Shown one piece after another: positions 25,389-33,253 of a DNA stretch of 64,000 nucleotides (positions are counted from its first letter, which is position 1; the number at the start of each line of letters is the position of its first letter). The stretch is from Candidatus Thorarchaeota archaeon. Lineage in GTDB: Archaea; Asgardarchaeota; Thorarchaeia; Thorarchaeales; Thorarchaeaceae. The DNA lies in NCBI GenBank assembly GCA_003345555.1, contig PRDJ01000057.1, positions 1 through 64,000 of the forward strand. Reading direction: 5' to 3'. The notes under the pieces were generated by a model, which saw nothing but the letters and a program-made list of their open reading frames with translations, had not been told where the DNA came from and made no database searches. The position numbers were made by a program, and so were the translations under genes.

Positions 25389-26654
25389 TTAGGGTCCCAA
25401 TCTTGTACGAATTACTTGCCCGTTTGCTACAATCGTGTGGACAAGATTCACTCCGAATCTATATGCTAGGTACTCGGGGGTCGGACAATCAAGGATGATA
25501 ATGTCTGCCTTCTTGCCCGGTTCAAGGCTTCCGATGCTATCTCCATGGCCAATCGCATGAGCCGCATTGATCGTCACCGCTGTAATCGCTTCACGGGGAT
25601 GCATCCTCATCTTATGACAGGCTAGGGCAATCGTAAAGAAGAGCGATTCGTTCGCACAGTTTGGATTGAAATCCGTCGCCAGGGCGACCGGGAGACCCAT
25701 CTCAATCATTTTCCGTGCGTTCGCATAGTCGCTGTTCATACTGAAGGAGGTCGCCGGTAGGAGCGTCGCGATAGTTCCAGCTTTCCGCATTGCCTCAAGG
25801 CCATCTTCGGACGCCATCAGCAGGTGGTCAGCTGATGTTGCACCTACCTCTGCTGCTAGGTCGGCTCCACCCAGATGCACTATCTCATCTGCATGCACCT
25901 TGAGCCTCAATCCTGCTTTTCTAGCTGCCAGCAGAATGCGCCGAGACTGCTCAACATCGAAGACTCCTTTCTCGCAGAACACGTCGCAGAATTCAGCCAA
26001 CTTGCGCTTGGTCACTGCCGGAATCATCTTATTGATGACCAAGTCGACGTAGTCGTTGGTCTTTCCATCATATTCAGGAGGAACGGCATGTGCGCCGAGG
26101 AATGTGCTGACGAAGCCCATCGGCAGACGCCGCGGCAATCCTTCGATGGCCTCTAGTATCTTGATTTCGTCGTTCACACTAAGCCCATACCCGCTTTTCG
26201 CTTCCACGGTCGTGGTTCCTTCAGCGAGCATATTTGAAGCAAAAGAGTAAGCCAAGTTCGATAGTTGGTCACGACTGGCTGCACGAGTGGCTCGAACAGT
26301 ATTCAGGATGCCACCTCCGGCCTTGAGTATGTCCATGTATGTCTTTCCTGCGAGCTTCATTGTAAAGTCGTTCTCGCGAGAACCGCCAAACACGAGGTGC
26401 GTGTGGCTGTCCACGAAACCGGGTAAACCTAGCATGCCCGGAAACTCAAGGCTGGGAAGGGCTGGGTCCTCTGTCACTTGATTCAGAACTTCCTTCGTGG
26501 TGCCGATTGCTGCGATTGTTCCCCCTTTGATGGCAACTGCAGCATCTTCCACTATGGAAAGCTCTTTCATGCTCTCTCCTGTCCTGGCGACATAGCTATT
26601 GCCCCGGAGAGTCGCAAGCTGGGCAATATGTGTGAGCAAAACATCGGGTTTCAA
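25389..26654 (-). CDS. hutI: Imidazolonepropionase
   Basis: A zinc- or iron-dependent amidohydrolase that opens the imidazolone ring to formiminoglutamate, the third step of histidine degradation. The metal motif DSHTHLVFGG, the KSGYGL segment, FLGAHAVPPE and VKVHADE-like LKVHADEIVHLGG are all present. TTG 26654 starts the protein, and the TATA-like ATTAATAG upstream (near 26680) implies a short leader. It faces hutH tail to tail. No hutG or formiminotransferase gene is in the window, so the final step must be encoded elsewhere. Confidence 0.94.
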   Translation of the reverse strand: MKPDVLLTHIAQLATLRGNSYVARTGESMKELSIVEDAAVAIKGGTIAAIGTTKEVLNQVTEDPALPSLEFPGMLGLPGFVDSHTHLVFGGSRENDFTMKLAGKTYMDILKAGGGILNTVRATRAASRDQLSNLAYSFASNMLAEGTTTVEAKSGYGLSVNDEIKILEAIEGLPRRLPMGFVSTFLGAHAVPPEYDGKTNDYVDLVINKMIPAVTKRKLAEFCDVFCEKGVFDVEQSRRILLAARKAGLRLKVHADEIVHLGGADLAAEVGATSADHLLMASEDGLEAMRKAGTIATLLPATSFSMNSDYANARKMIEMGLPVALATDFNPNCANESLFFTIALACHKMRMHPREAITAVTINAAHAIGHGDSIGSLEPGKKADIIILDCPTPEYLAYRFGVNLVHTIVANGQVIRTRLGP

Positions 26655-26778
26655 TGCATTTCGCGCTAAGGTTCTCTATTAATCACCTGATTTGTATTTC
26701 GTTGACCATTGTCGCAGCCGCATTAATTAGGCGGCCTTGTCTGCCAAAGTCAAGGCATTCTTGGTGGTTCCAAGAACA

Positions 26779-27360
26779 GTGAAGTACATTATCTTGAGTT
26801 GGCAGGATGTCTACAACCTGACCCTACAGCTTTCGGAGCGTATTGTAGAGAGTGGTTTCAAGCCCCAAGTCATTGTTGGCATAGCACGAGGTGGGTGGAT
26901 CCCTGCAAGGATTCTTTCGGATGTACTCTACACGAATGCGATGTTCAATGTGCGGATAGAGTACTATAGCGAGCTTGGAATTAAGGGCCCAGAGCCGAAG
27001 GTGACACAGCCACTTTCAGTTCCCATTGAAGGCAAGAGAGTGCTGCTCGTGGATGAAATAGCAGACACGGGTGATAGCTTGATTCACGGAATTGACTACA
27101 TAAAGAAGCTCGGTGCCAGTGAAGTCCGCTCTGCAGTCTTGCAGCTCAAGCCATCGTGTAGGATTCTTCCTGACTACTTCATCCAGAAAGTTGACGCTTG
27201 GACTGTCTATCCTTGGGAACACCGAGAGTCGATAATAGCCATGGTGAAAGCGTTTAAGACGGAGAATCCATCTCTCGATATGAAGCACATTCGGGACAAG
27301 CTTGTGTTCGAGGTCGGCTTTGATCCGGCTGTTGCTGATTATTTCATCAAACGTCTGTAG
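26779..27360 (+). CDS. Phosphoribosyltransferase (purine salvage type)
   Basis: A type I phosphoribosyltransferase of the archaeal hypoxanthine/xanthine group. The PRPP-binding motif is VLLVDEIADTGDSL, and the pyrophosphate loop is GIARGGWIPARIL. An ATTAATTAG promoter element at 26722-26730 predicts transcription from about 26752, which excludes the TTG at 26737. GTG 26779 (VKYIILSWQDVYN) matches the usual family N-terminus; TTG 26761 is also possible. It is divergent from hutI across a shared 80-nt promoter region. The base specificity cannot be fixed. Confidence 0.87.
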   Translation: MKYIILSWQDVYNLTLQLSERIVESGFKPQVIVGIARGGWIPARILSDVLYTNAMFNVRIEYYSELGIKGPEPKVTQPLSVPIEGKRVLLVDEIADTGDSLIHGIDYIKKLGASEVRSAVLQLKPSCRILPDYFIQKVDAWTVYPWEHRESIIAMVKAFKTENPSLDMKHIRDKLVFEVGFDPAVADYFIKRL

Positions 27361-27387
27361 TCCCGTCGCGTTGCAGAGGTTCAGAAC

Positions 27388-27969
27388 TTGCTCTTGGAGA
27401 AGATAAGGCATCACGAATCCTCTCTAGGGGTTGCCGTTGGCCATCTGAAGAATGAGAAGCACTTGAAGAAAGACGAGCTGGTTCGCTTGTCCACCAAGAC
27501 GCGCAACAAGATTCTTGCAATTCAGTTCTTGAACCCCGCCCTTATTGCAGGCGACCTTCATATTCTTTCAGCTGCTCAAAACGCGGTGAATGCTTGGTCG
27601 GAAGGATATGCGATCTCGCGGGGTCTGGATGTCGAGATTGCAGTATACGCTTCCGGACAGCGACAGATAGGGCCCGCACTTGAATCGATGGGATTGCGGG
27701 ACAACATGATTTCGCTTGCTCTCGTGATAATCGGTGACGATGACTCAGCTGTGAAGGATGCATTTGAGGAACTCGTACACGCGGTCGGCAGAGAGATTCA
27801 TCCCAGCTTCCCTGTGAGTGCAGACAAGAAGCGAAAGATCATGGAGCATTTTGGGATTAACGACACTGAAATCAAGGCGATAAGTGATTCGGACAATCCG
27901 GACGAAGTTCTTGAAGCGTTGAGTAGATGCGTCGCCAGCAGAGTTTCCATGGTATCCATCGAGACGTGA
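27388..27969 (+). CDS. cgi121: KEOPS complex subunit Cgi121
   Basis: This subunit of the t6A-forming KEOPS complex binds tRNA and stimulates Bud32. The family core is clear: NPALIAGDLHILSAAQNAVN, then LDVEIAVYASGQRQIGPALE with the YASGxRQI motif. The C-terminal extension to 193 residues (after about 155) is longer than the compact archaeal proteins. It starts at TTG 27388, 27 nt after the phosphoribosyltransferase, and may be cotranscribed with it. Convergent to the Tan1/Sua5 operon. Confidence 0.85.
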   Translation: MLLEKIRHHESSLGVAVGHLKNEKHLKKDELVRLSTKTRNKILAIQFLNPALIAGDLHILSAAQNAVNAWSEGYAISRGLDVEIAVYASGQRQIGPALESMGLRDNMISLALVIIGDDDSAVKDAFEELVHAVGREIHPSFPVSADKKRKIMEHFGINDTEIKAISDSDNPDEVLEALSRCVASRVSMVSIET

Positions 27970-28005
27970 TTCTGTGAAAACACGAATCTGTTGAGCCGGA
28001 AATGC

Positions 28006-28563
28006 CTAGGGAACTCCGTTCTCTATTGTTCTCACAGACAGAATATCATCATCTCTGACAAGGACCGAGATTCCACTAATCTCGCCGATGATCTCGACCC
28101 ACACAGTCTTGTCGGGCCTCTTCAAGTCAACTCTCCGATGTATGACCTCGGCAACCTTGTGAACAACGTCCATGCTAGTGAGCTTGGACTGTCTTCTTCT
28201 AACGGTGACCCTAAACGATTCGTTGTCTTGTATCTTATCTCTGAGATCAACGACTGCGCTGACGATTTCATCCAGGCTTGAGGGTACACATCTCTCAATC
28301 GGGGTAAATCTTAGCGCAAAACGGAACTGGTAGGGATTCTCGATTGCGAACTTCCTAAGTTCGTGCGTGGTCTGGAAAGGGTCGAGTGTGGTCCAACATG
28401 TTAGAAGGCCAGAGCCTGAAATGGCCATGATGAGAAGGTCCGGGTCGTCTAGCAAATCCCCAATGAAGTACTGAACTTCCGACTTTGCAGCATGCTCTCG
28501 CTCACGGGGACACCCAACCAAGAGATTGAATCTCCGCAGAACCAATCCCTCATCGGTCTGCAT
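28006..28563 (-). CDS. THUMP domain protein, Tan1-like tRNA acetylation factor
   Basis: A 185-residue protein matching the archaeal/eukaryotic Tan1 family, which brings tRNA to the ac4C acetyltransferase. The opening FNLLVGCPREREHAAKSEV with GCxRxRE is characteristic, and the second half is a THUMP domain (FRVTVRRRQSKLTSMDVVHK, then PDKTVWVEIIGEISGISVL). It overlaps the end of the upstream Sua5 gene by 14 nt, so both tRNA modification genes form one operon. Confidence 0.85.
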   Translation of the reverse strand: MQTDEGLVLRRFNLLVGCPREREHAAKSEVQYFIGDLLDDPDLLIMAISGSGLLTCWTTLDPFQTTHELRKFAIENPYQFRFALRFTPIERCVPSSLDEIVSAVVDLRDKIQDNESFRVTVRRRQSKLTSMDVVHKVAEVIHRRVDLKRPDKTVWVEIIGEISGISVLVRDDDILSVRTIENGVP

Positions 28564-29275
28564 AGACTATTCTTTTGCTCCAAAGACCCAGAGCCTTCGC
28601 ATCAACCTTTAGGACTTCGCTCAGACGTTCAACTGTCAGCTCCCCTTCACGGTACACTCTGATATTACTTGGAGCGCCGGGTTCAACTCCTATTATTGTG
28701 GAGTTGGCTGTTGACTTTGACGGCCCATCGTCGACGTAGAGGTCTACAGAATCTCCAAGCTGTTCAATTGCCGTGTTGACGTCAAAGGGACTCTGCCCGC
28801 CACTAATGTTCGCACTTGTGCCTACAATAGGTCCTCCGAGTTCCCTTGTGATAGTTCTCGGCACTGGGTGATTGGGAACCCTTACAGCAATGGAGTCCCG
28901 CTTTCCTGAGACTTTCGCAAGAACTGGATGTCTTGCCGTAACAACAAGGGTGAGTGCACCGGGCCAAAACAGCTTGACAAGGACTCTCTCAAGTTCTCCG
29001 AAGTCATGATACGTCTCGCATTGGGCCAAGTCCGCGAATAGGAGCGGCACTCCCATACTCGGGTCCCGCTTCTTTGCAGCCACCAGTTTGTCCATTGCTT
29101 TGTCTTGTGTAGGATCGCAGCCCAGCCCATAGCTTGTATCCGTGGGATACACAACGAGCCCACCAGATCTAATCACCGACACAGCTCTGTTGACAGCTTT
29201 TCCTAGATTCTTCGTCGATTCGATTGCTGGTTTCTTTTTTCCCATCTGGTCTCTGAACCTTATCGGTACAAACAC
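28550..29275 (-). CDS. sua5: L-threonylcarbamoyladenylate synthase (Sua5/YrdC family)
   Basis: Makes threonylcarbamoyl-AMP from threonine, bicarbonate and ATP, the activated group that KEOPS transfers to tRNA. YrdC-domain signatures: GGLVVYPTDTSYGLGCDP, KKRDPSMGVPLLF (the usual KxR replaced in part), FWPGALTLV, and GTSANISGGQSP. At 241 residues it lacks the separate C-terminal Sua5 domain. The ATG giving MGKKKP, 30 nt downstream, is an alternative start. Pcc1 and Cgi121 of the same pathway are in the window. Confidence 0.93.
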   Translation of the reverse strand: MFVPIRFRDQMGKKKPAIESTKNLGKAVNRAVSVIRSGGLVVYPTDTSYGLGCDPTQDKAMDKLVAAKKRDPSMGVPLLFADLAQCETYHDFGELERVLVKLFWPGALTLVVTARHPVLAKVSGKRDSIAVRVPNHPVPRTITRELGGPIVGTSANISGGQSPFDVNTAIEQLGDSVDLYVDDGPSKSTANSTIIGVEPGAPSNIRVYREGELTVERLSEVLKVDAKALGLWSKRIVYADR

Positions 29276-29299
29276 ACATATGGCCGTTATGCTTCGCTG

Positions 29300-30355
29300 T
29301 TGCCAAAGGAGGAACCCCTCATCCGCGCGGTGATACTAGCGGCTGGCAGAGGAGAGAGAATGCAGCCGCTAAGCGATTTCGTGCCAAAGCCGCTCTTGTT
29401 CTGTGCAGGTTTGACGCTAATAGAGCGACTCATTCGCTCATTGATTGAAGCTGGTGTCGGGAAATTCACAGTAGGCGTCGGCTGGAAAGGTGACCTCGTC
29501 AGGGAACACCTGACAGCAATTCCAGAGGGCAGACTCATCGAGGTTGTGGATGTGCCTGATTACAGACGGGGTCCGCTGCGAACATTAGTATCAGCTCTCT
29601 CGAATGTAGGTGACCGATCATTTCTGCTCTGCCCTGCTGACTATGTCGTTGAGCCAGAAACAGTATCCGGACTGATATCAGAGCACACCCACGGATCCGG
29701 CCGCCGAGTCATTACCATGCTTGTTGATTCGAATAGACAAGAAGGTACTCCGGTGTTTGGACATGGCAATGGGCTCGTAGCAGGCATAGGGGATTCTGCA
29801 ATATCCTTCAATCACATTGGTTCCAGTGCTATGTTATTGCTAGCAATGCGAAGCTTCAAAGCTGATTGTGAGGCGGCGCTCGAAGAAGGCAGTACTCAGG
29901 TTGTGTCAGCCATCAACAGGATGATCACTGAAGGCAAACCTATACGATATGCGTTAGTTAGGCAGCCATGGTTTGACGTCGATAGTCTTTCGGCTCTACT
30001 GGATGCAAACCATCATTTGCTGGAGCGCAGAACATCAGGAACAACTGGCACACTGTATGTACCTTCCGGGCAAGAAGTGGATTGGCGAAGCAACATACCA
30101 TCATCTATCCACTTAGACGCCGGGGTCAAGGTGACTGGTCCTACCCTTGTATGCGAATCATGTCGCATAGAATCGGAATCCAGAATCGGCCCATTCGCAA
30201 CAATCGGCCCGAACTGTCATGTCGGTGCGAGGACCATTATCGCAGAATCAATCCTATTCGAGCAATCTGAAGTACCGGGCGATGTCACTCTCGAGAATGC
30301 GGCCGTTTATGGGCAGACACCGTACAGGAGCAAAACCAGATATGTCCCCCAGTAG
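29300..30355 (+). CDS. Nucleotidyltransferase with left-handed beta-helix tail
   Basis: A sugar- or polyol-phosphate nucleotidyltransferase. The N-terminal Rossmann domain has the nucleotide loop ILAAGRGERMQPLSDFVPKP (residues 12-31) and the metal-binding Asp in LLCPADYVVE. The C-terminus (about 255-340) shows hexapeptide-like beta-helix repeats (GPFATIGPNCHVGARTIIAE). It overlaps the next gene, a CDP-alcohol phosphotransferase, by 14 nt. That pairing suggests CTP-dependent activation of a phosphorylated alcohol such as inositol phosphate for the partner enzyme, an inference from context. Start TTG 29300. Confidence 0.82.
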   Translation: MPKEEPLIRAVILAAGRGERMQPLSDFVPKPLLFCAGLTLIERLIRSLIEAGVGKFTVGVGWKGDLVREHLTAIPEGRLIEVVDVPDYRRGPLRTLVSALSNVGDRSFLLCPADYVVEPETVSGLISEHTHGSGRRVITMLVDSNRQEGTPVFGHGNGLVAGIGDSAISFNHIGSSAMLLLAMRSFKADCEAALEEGSTQVVSAINRMITEGKPIRYALVRQPWFDVDSLSALLDANHHLLERRTSGTTGTLYVPSGQEVDWRSNIPSSIHLDAGVKVTGPTLVCESCRIESESRIGPFATIGPNCHVGARTIIAESILFEQSEVPGDVTLENAAVYGQTPYRSKTRYVPQ

Positions 30356-30956
30356 GTTTCGGCTCAGACGCGTCTTCAGAAGACCCATTTCACTCGTGGC
30401 TCGTCCGCTCGTGAAGGCGGGAGTTCGCCCTGATACAGTCAGCTATCTTTCGCTTCTTGCCGCGGTCATTGCGTGGCTCACACTTCTGATTTTGCACCTT
30501 CCCGTCGAGTACGGAATACTTGTCTTCATCGTAGGCATTCTCGACGGATTGGATGGGGCTGTTGCAAGGGGAAGCGGTCGCGTTTCAAGAAGTGGTGCAC
30601 TGACGGACTCGGTCGTTGATAAGGTCGCTGAAGTTGTGCTGCTCGTAGCAATAGGAACCGCATACCCCGATGATGTTGTCCTAGGCCTCCCTGTCAGCAT
30701 TTGGGTCATTCTTTGCGTGTCGGGTTGGTTACTGACCAGTTACACTAGGTCAAGAGCCGAAGCGCTGGGTGTGACTGACTTGGATGTTGGTCTGGGTGGG
30801 CGTTCTGAGCGTCTCTTAATCTTGGCAGTCTTCTCCATGCTCGGGTGTCTACTTTGGGGTCTGGTGGTGTCAACATTCTTGGGGTTACTTACTGCTGGCT
30901 ATCGATTCAGTCACTACAAAGGCGAACTCGGAATTGCGGATCGAACCGTTTCTTAG
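30342..30956 (+). CDS. CDP-alcohol phosphatidyltransferase family enzyme
   Basis: A membrane enzyme of about 204 residues that moves a phosphoalcohol from a CDP carrier. The complete family motif D-G-x2-A-R-x8-G-x3-D-x3-D is present: D71, G72, A75, R76, G85, D89 and D93 counting from ATG 30342. About five to six hydrophobic helices follow. The start inside the end of the previous gene signals coupling. Archaetidylinositol-phosphate synthase or a di-myo-inositol-phosphate type synthase are both candidates. Confidence 0.88.
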   Translation: MSPSRFRLRRVFRRPISLVARPLVKAGVRPDTVSYLSLLAAVIAWLTLLILHLPVEYGILVFIVGILDGLDGAVARGSGRVSRSGALTDSVVDKVAEVVLLVAIGTAYPDDVVLGLPVSIWVILCVSGWLLTSYTRSRAEALGVTDLDVGLGGRSERLLILAVFSMLGCLLWGLVVSTFLGLLTAGYRFSHYKGELGIADRTVS

Positions 30957-30994
30957 AGAGTGCCTCAATTCATCTCAGCATTTGTGACCACCAT

Positions 30995-31002
30995 GCTTAA
31001 GA
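30995..31002 (+). promoter_or_regulatory. TATA-like element GCTTAAGA
   Basis: Lies 53-60 nt upstream of ATG 31055. The same octamer occurs at 32616 and 61578, also just upstream of genes. Confidence 0.45.
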
Positions 31003-31054
31003 GTCGCCTCAGGCCGCGCGCCTCTTGAAATCATCAAGTGGGAGTCTCGCGACT

Positions 31055-31471
31055 ATGGCCAAGTTCAGAGCGGATCATTACTTGACGGCGGAGTTCGAGA
31101 AGGCTGATGCCAGCACAGATACAAAGAGGGTCTTAGAAGCGCTCCAAGGTATAAAGGAACTCAAGGATCTCGCCGTAGTTTCAAGGAAATTAGAGGGTAA
31201 ACAGTGGTCTGAGATTCTAGGGCGGGTAGACATTCCAGCTGGTTCGAGGGAGTTCTTCGCAATGATCAAGAAAGACACAACACCACGCGAGCCCTACAAC
31301 CTCTTCATAAGAATCGACATCAATCAAGAGGCCCCAGATATCGGCGCGGCCCGCGCGGCGGCGAAGGGCTGGATTGAAAGTGAGTTCGTGCCCAGAATCA
31401 GGGCGAAGATAATTGTAAGGTCAATAAGGGTTCTGCAGCCAGAAGAGCTATACCGACCCAGAATCAGCTAG
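31055..31471 (+). CDS. Hypothetical small alpha/beta protein
   Basis: A soluble protein of 138 residues with no recognised family. The second half shows a beta-alpha-beta pattern (PYNLFIRIDINQEA, then a helix IGAARAAAKGWIESEFVPRI, then AKIIVRSIRVLQP) reminiscent of a ferredoxin-like or ACT-type half domain. ATG 31055 is preferred, though TTG 31025 would fit a leaderless transcript from the upstream TATA element. It is convergent with the FG-GAP gene (7-nt gap). Confidence 0.6.
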   Translation: MAKFRADHYLTAEFEKADASTDTKRVLEALQGIKELKDLAVVSRKLEGKQWSEILGRVDIPAGSREFFAMIKKDTTPREPYNLFIRIDINQEAPDIGAARAAAKGWIESEFVPRIRAKIIVRSIRVLQPEELYRPRIS

Positions 31472-31478
31472 CACCGAA

Positions 31479-32483
31479 TCACGGTACGGCTGTGATGAGG
31501 TTCAAGTTGTTACCTATCGCCTGTACAATTTCCGTGTTACCGTCTCCATCGAAATCACCAAGTGCCAAGAGAGACTCCACGGGCTTTGGGGCGGTTTTCA
31601 GCGACGCATCTTGAATTAGCTCCTCGCCGTTGTAGGAGAGGAGCAGGATTGTTGAGTCTCTCAGGCTAAGTACAATATGCTGCAGGTGCGAGTCCTTCTG
31701 GAGGTGTCCCACTTGAAGGGAGCTCACTTCAGATGGCAATTTCAGGCCCGTCTTCATTTCTAGCTTGCTCTGCCCCATGGCAAGCAAACCAAGAGCGCGG
31801 CCGTCCGATACAATGACCACATCGTCATTCTTGTCCCCCGTTATGTTGCCTGTGGCTAGAAGATGCCCCTCGCCCCCCACAGTCAGTCTCGAAAGCTCCT
31901 GCAGCCTATCATCTGCATAATGGTACACATAAAGCGACCCAGAATCATCGCCGAATACAAGTCCGCTATATGGCATTCCTCTATTTCTCAAGGGCTGCAA
32001 AGAAAATGTTGGCCTATCTGTCGTCTTGTGGGCCAATTTGTCAAGGGATGCTTCGAACCATCCATAGCATCTCAATGCTCCGTCATTAGTAGCGACTATC
32101 ACTTCTGCTGTCTCATTGCCAACAACATTGGTGACACAGAGAGCAGTGGGGAGGCTGCCAAGTTGAACAGTGTCCCTTACAACCAATTTTCTTTCCACCG
32201 ACGATATCACTCGAAGGGCATTGTCGAGGCCGCCAACTATGAGGTCGGTGGTGCCAACGTCTGTGACGTTTCCTGTAGAAAGAGCAACTACGGGCGGTAG
32301 TCCTGTTGCCACAGATACTTGAACCAGTCTCGGCTTTCTGACGGTCTCGATACGCATGATTCTTACGTCGCCATCAATTGTCGAGACAACAAGGTTGCTA
32401 CGTTCTCGTCCGCTAAAGGCCGCCGCACTCAGGGACGTTATTGCTTCCTTTAATGAAAACTCAGCAATGACTCCCAGATTCAT
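31479..32483 (-). CDS. Cytosolic FG-GAP-like beta-propeller protein
   Basis: A 334-residue protein built of repeated beta-strand units with Gly-Asp turns, for example STIDGDVRI, ATNDGALRCYGWF, GDDSGSLYVYHYADD and finally ALGDFDGDGNTEIVQA, a textbook FG-GAP calcium-loop sequence. Roughly six to seven blades are implied. There is no signal peptide or membrane helix, so unlike most FG-GAP proteins it should be cytosolic. It may be a scaffold; cytosolic propellers of this kind occur in eukaryotic trafficking complexes, but no direct orthology can be claimed. Confidence 0.7.
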   Translation of the reverse strand: MNLGVIAEFSLKEAITSLSAAAFSGRERSNLVVSTIDGDVRIMRIETVRKPRLVQVSVATGLPPVVALSTGNVTDVGTTDLIVGGLDNALRVISSVERKLVVRDTVQLGSLPTALCVTNVVGNETAEVIVATNDGALRCYGWFEASLDKLAHKTTDRPTFSLQPLRNRGMPYSGLVFGDDSGSLYVYHYADDRLQELSRLTVGGEGHLLATGNITGDKNDDVVIVSDGRALGLLAMGQSKLEMKTGLKLPSEVSSLQVGHLQKDSHLQHIVLSLRDSTILLLSYNGEELIQDASLKTAPKPVESLLALGDFDGDGNTEIVQAIGNNLNLITAVP

Positions 32484-32615
32484 CTGGTGACGACCTCTTC
32501 GGTAGTACGATTACCGCGAGGTGGTTGGGAGTCGTGGACTTGATTTAAGACTTGTTCCACCGGTATCATCGATAGAGCCACAACCGTAATCGCACGGCTG
32601 TGCATGTAGTGATGC

Positions 32616-32623
32616 GCTTAAGA
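32616..32623 (+). promoter_or_regulatory. TATA-like element GCTTAAGA
   Basis: Lies 33 nt upstream of ATG 32656, predicting a leader of about ten nucleotides. Confidence 0.5.
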
Positions 32624-32655
32624 CCTTCAGTGAATGATATGAGTGTGGATTGCCC

Positions 32656-33201
32656 ATGGATCAACACGATAGCAGCGTTTCCCTGAGTCCTGAGGCATGG
32701 GCCGCGTCGTCTGAGAGAGTAGCGGAGGAGTTGCGTTCGTTCATTAGGGACATGGGTTCCTTCTCCCCTGACTGGTTCGTGGAAGTCAAATTCCATCTAC
32801 TTCGACAGTCTGGACTGACCAAGGCGAGCAGAGCAGAACTGTGCAGGATATCAATCCAAGGAAGTCACTGCAAGAAGTGCGAGGAACTCTATGAGGCGAG
32901 GACTTGCCTGCTATGGTCTCGCCTGTTCTCGATGGCAAGAACCGCTGTGGACGACCGCTGTCCTCCGTGTATCAGGATAGCCCTCAGTAGGAACAGTCTC
33001 AAGACCGTAGCTAATTTCCTGACGAGCGCATACCTGATTGATGCTCCCTTCTACAAACACCGCAAAGCGTCATCCTGCAAGACTATGGCACAATGGGGGT
33101 ATTGCAGACCTGATGAATACTGTCGGGGAATAAAGAGTGGAAATCCTCTCGAATACATCTCTGCCAGGGAAAGAGTGAAGCTGGCTCGACCGATTCATTA
33201 A
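32656..33201 (+). CDS. Cys-rich protein resembling the PriL Fe-S domain
   Basis: A protein of 181 residues with nine Cys. The C-terminal half follows the [4Fe-4S] domain of the archaeal/eukaryotic primase large subunit: CPPCIRIAL (C105), SSCKTMAQWGYC (C141, C150), then C156 and NPLEYI. In PriL about 60 residues separate the first two Cys; here there are 35, and the PriL N-terminal domain is absent. A second Cys group (C63, C72, C75, C84) lies ahead and could bind zinc. The start is ATG 32656. It is probably a free-standing nucleic-acid-binding Fe-S protein; PriL kinship is inferred from motif order. Confidence 0.6.
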   Translation: MDQHDSSVSLSPEAWAASSERVAEELRSFIRDMGSFSPDWFVEVKFHLLRQSGLTKASRAELCRISIQGSHCKKCEELYEARTCLLWSRLFSMARTAVDDRCPPCIRIALSRNSLKTVANFLTSAYLIDAPFYKHRKASSCKTMAQWGYCRPDEYCRGIKSGNPLEYISARERVKLARPIH

Positions 33202-33224
33202 ACAATGCCTTGGGCCGCGTAGCT

Positions 33225-33232
33225 CCTTAAGT
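33225..33232 (+). promoter_or_regulatory. TATA-like element CCTTAAGT
   Basis: Predicts transcription from about 33255, close to GTG 33254, so the HD-domain gene has its own promoter and may be leaderless. Confidence 0.45.
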
Positions 33233-33253
33233 ACACCTTACCGCATACTCACA

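Noticed and set aside
32656-33201. Genuine primase large subunit (PriL)
   Set aside because: At 181 residues it lacks the N-terminal PriL domain and has shortened Cys spacing; only the Fe-S motif order is similar.
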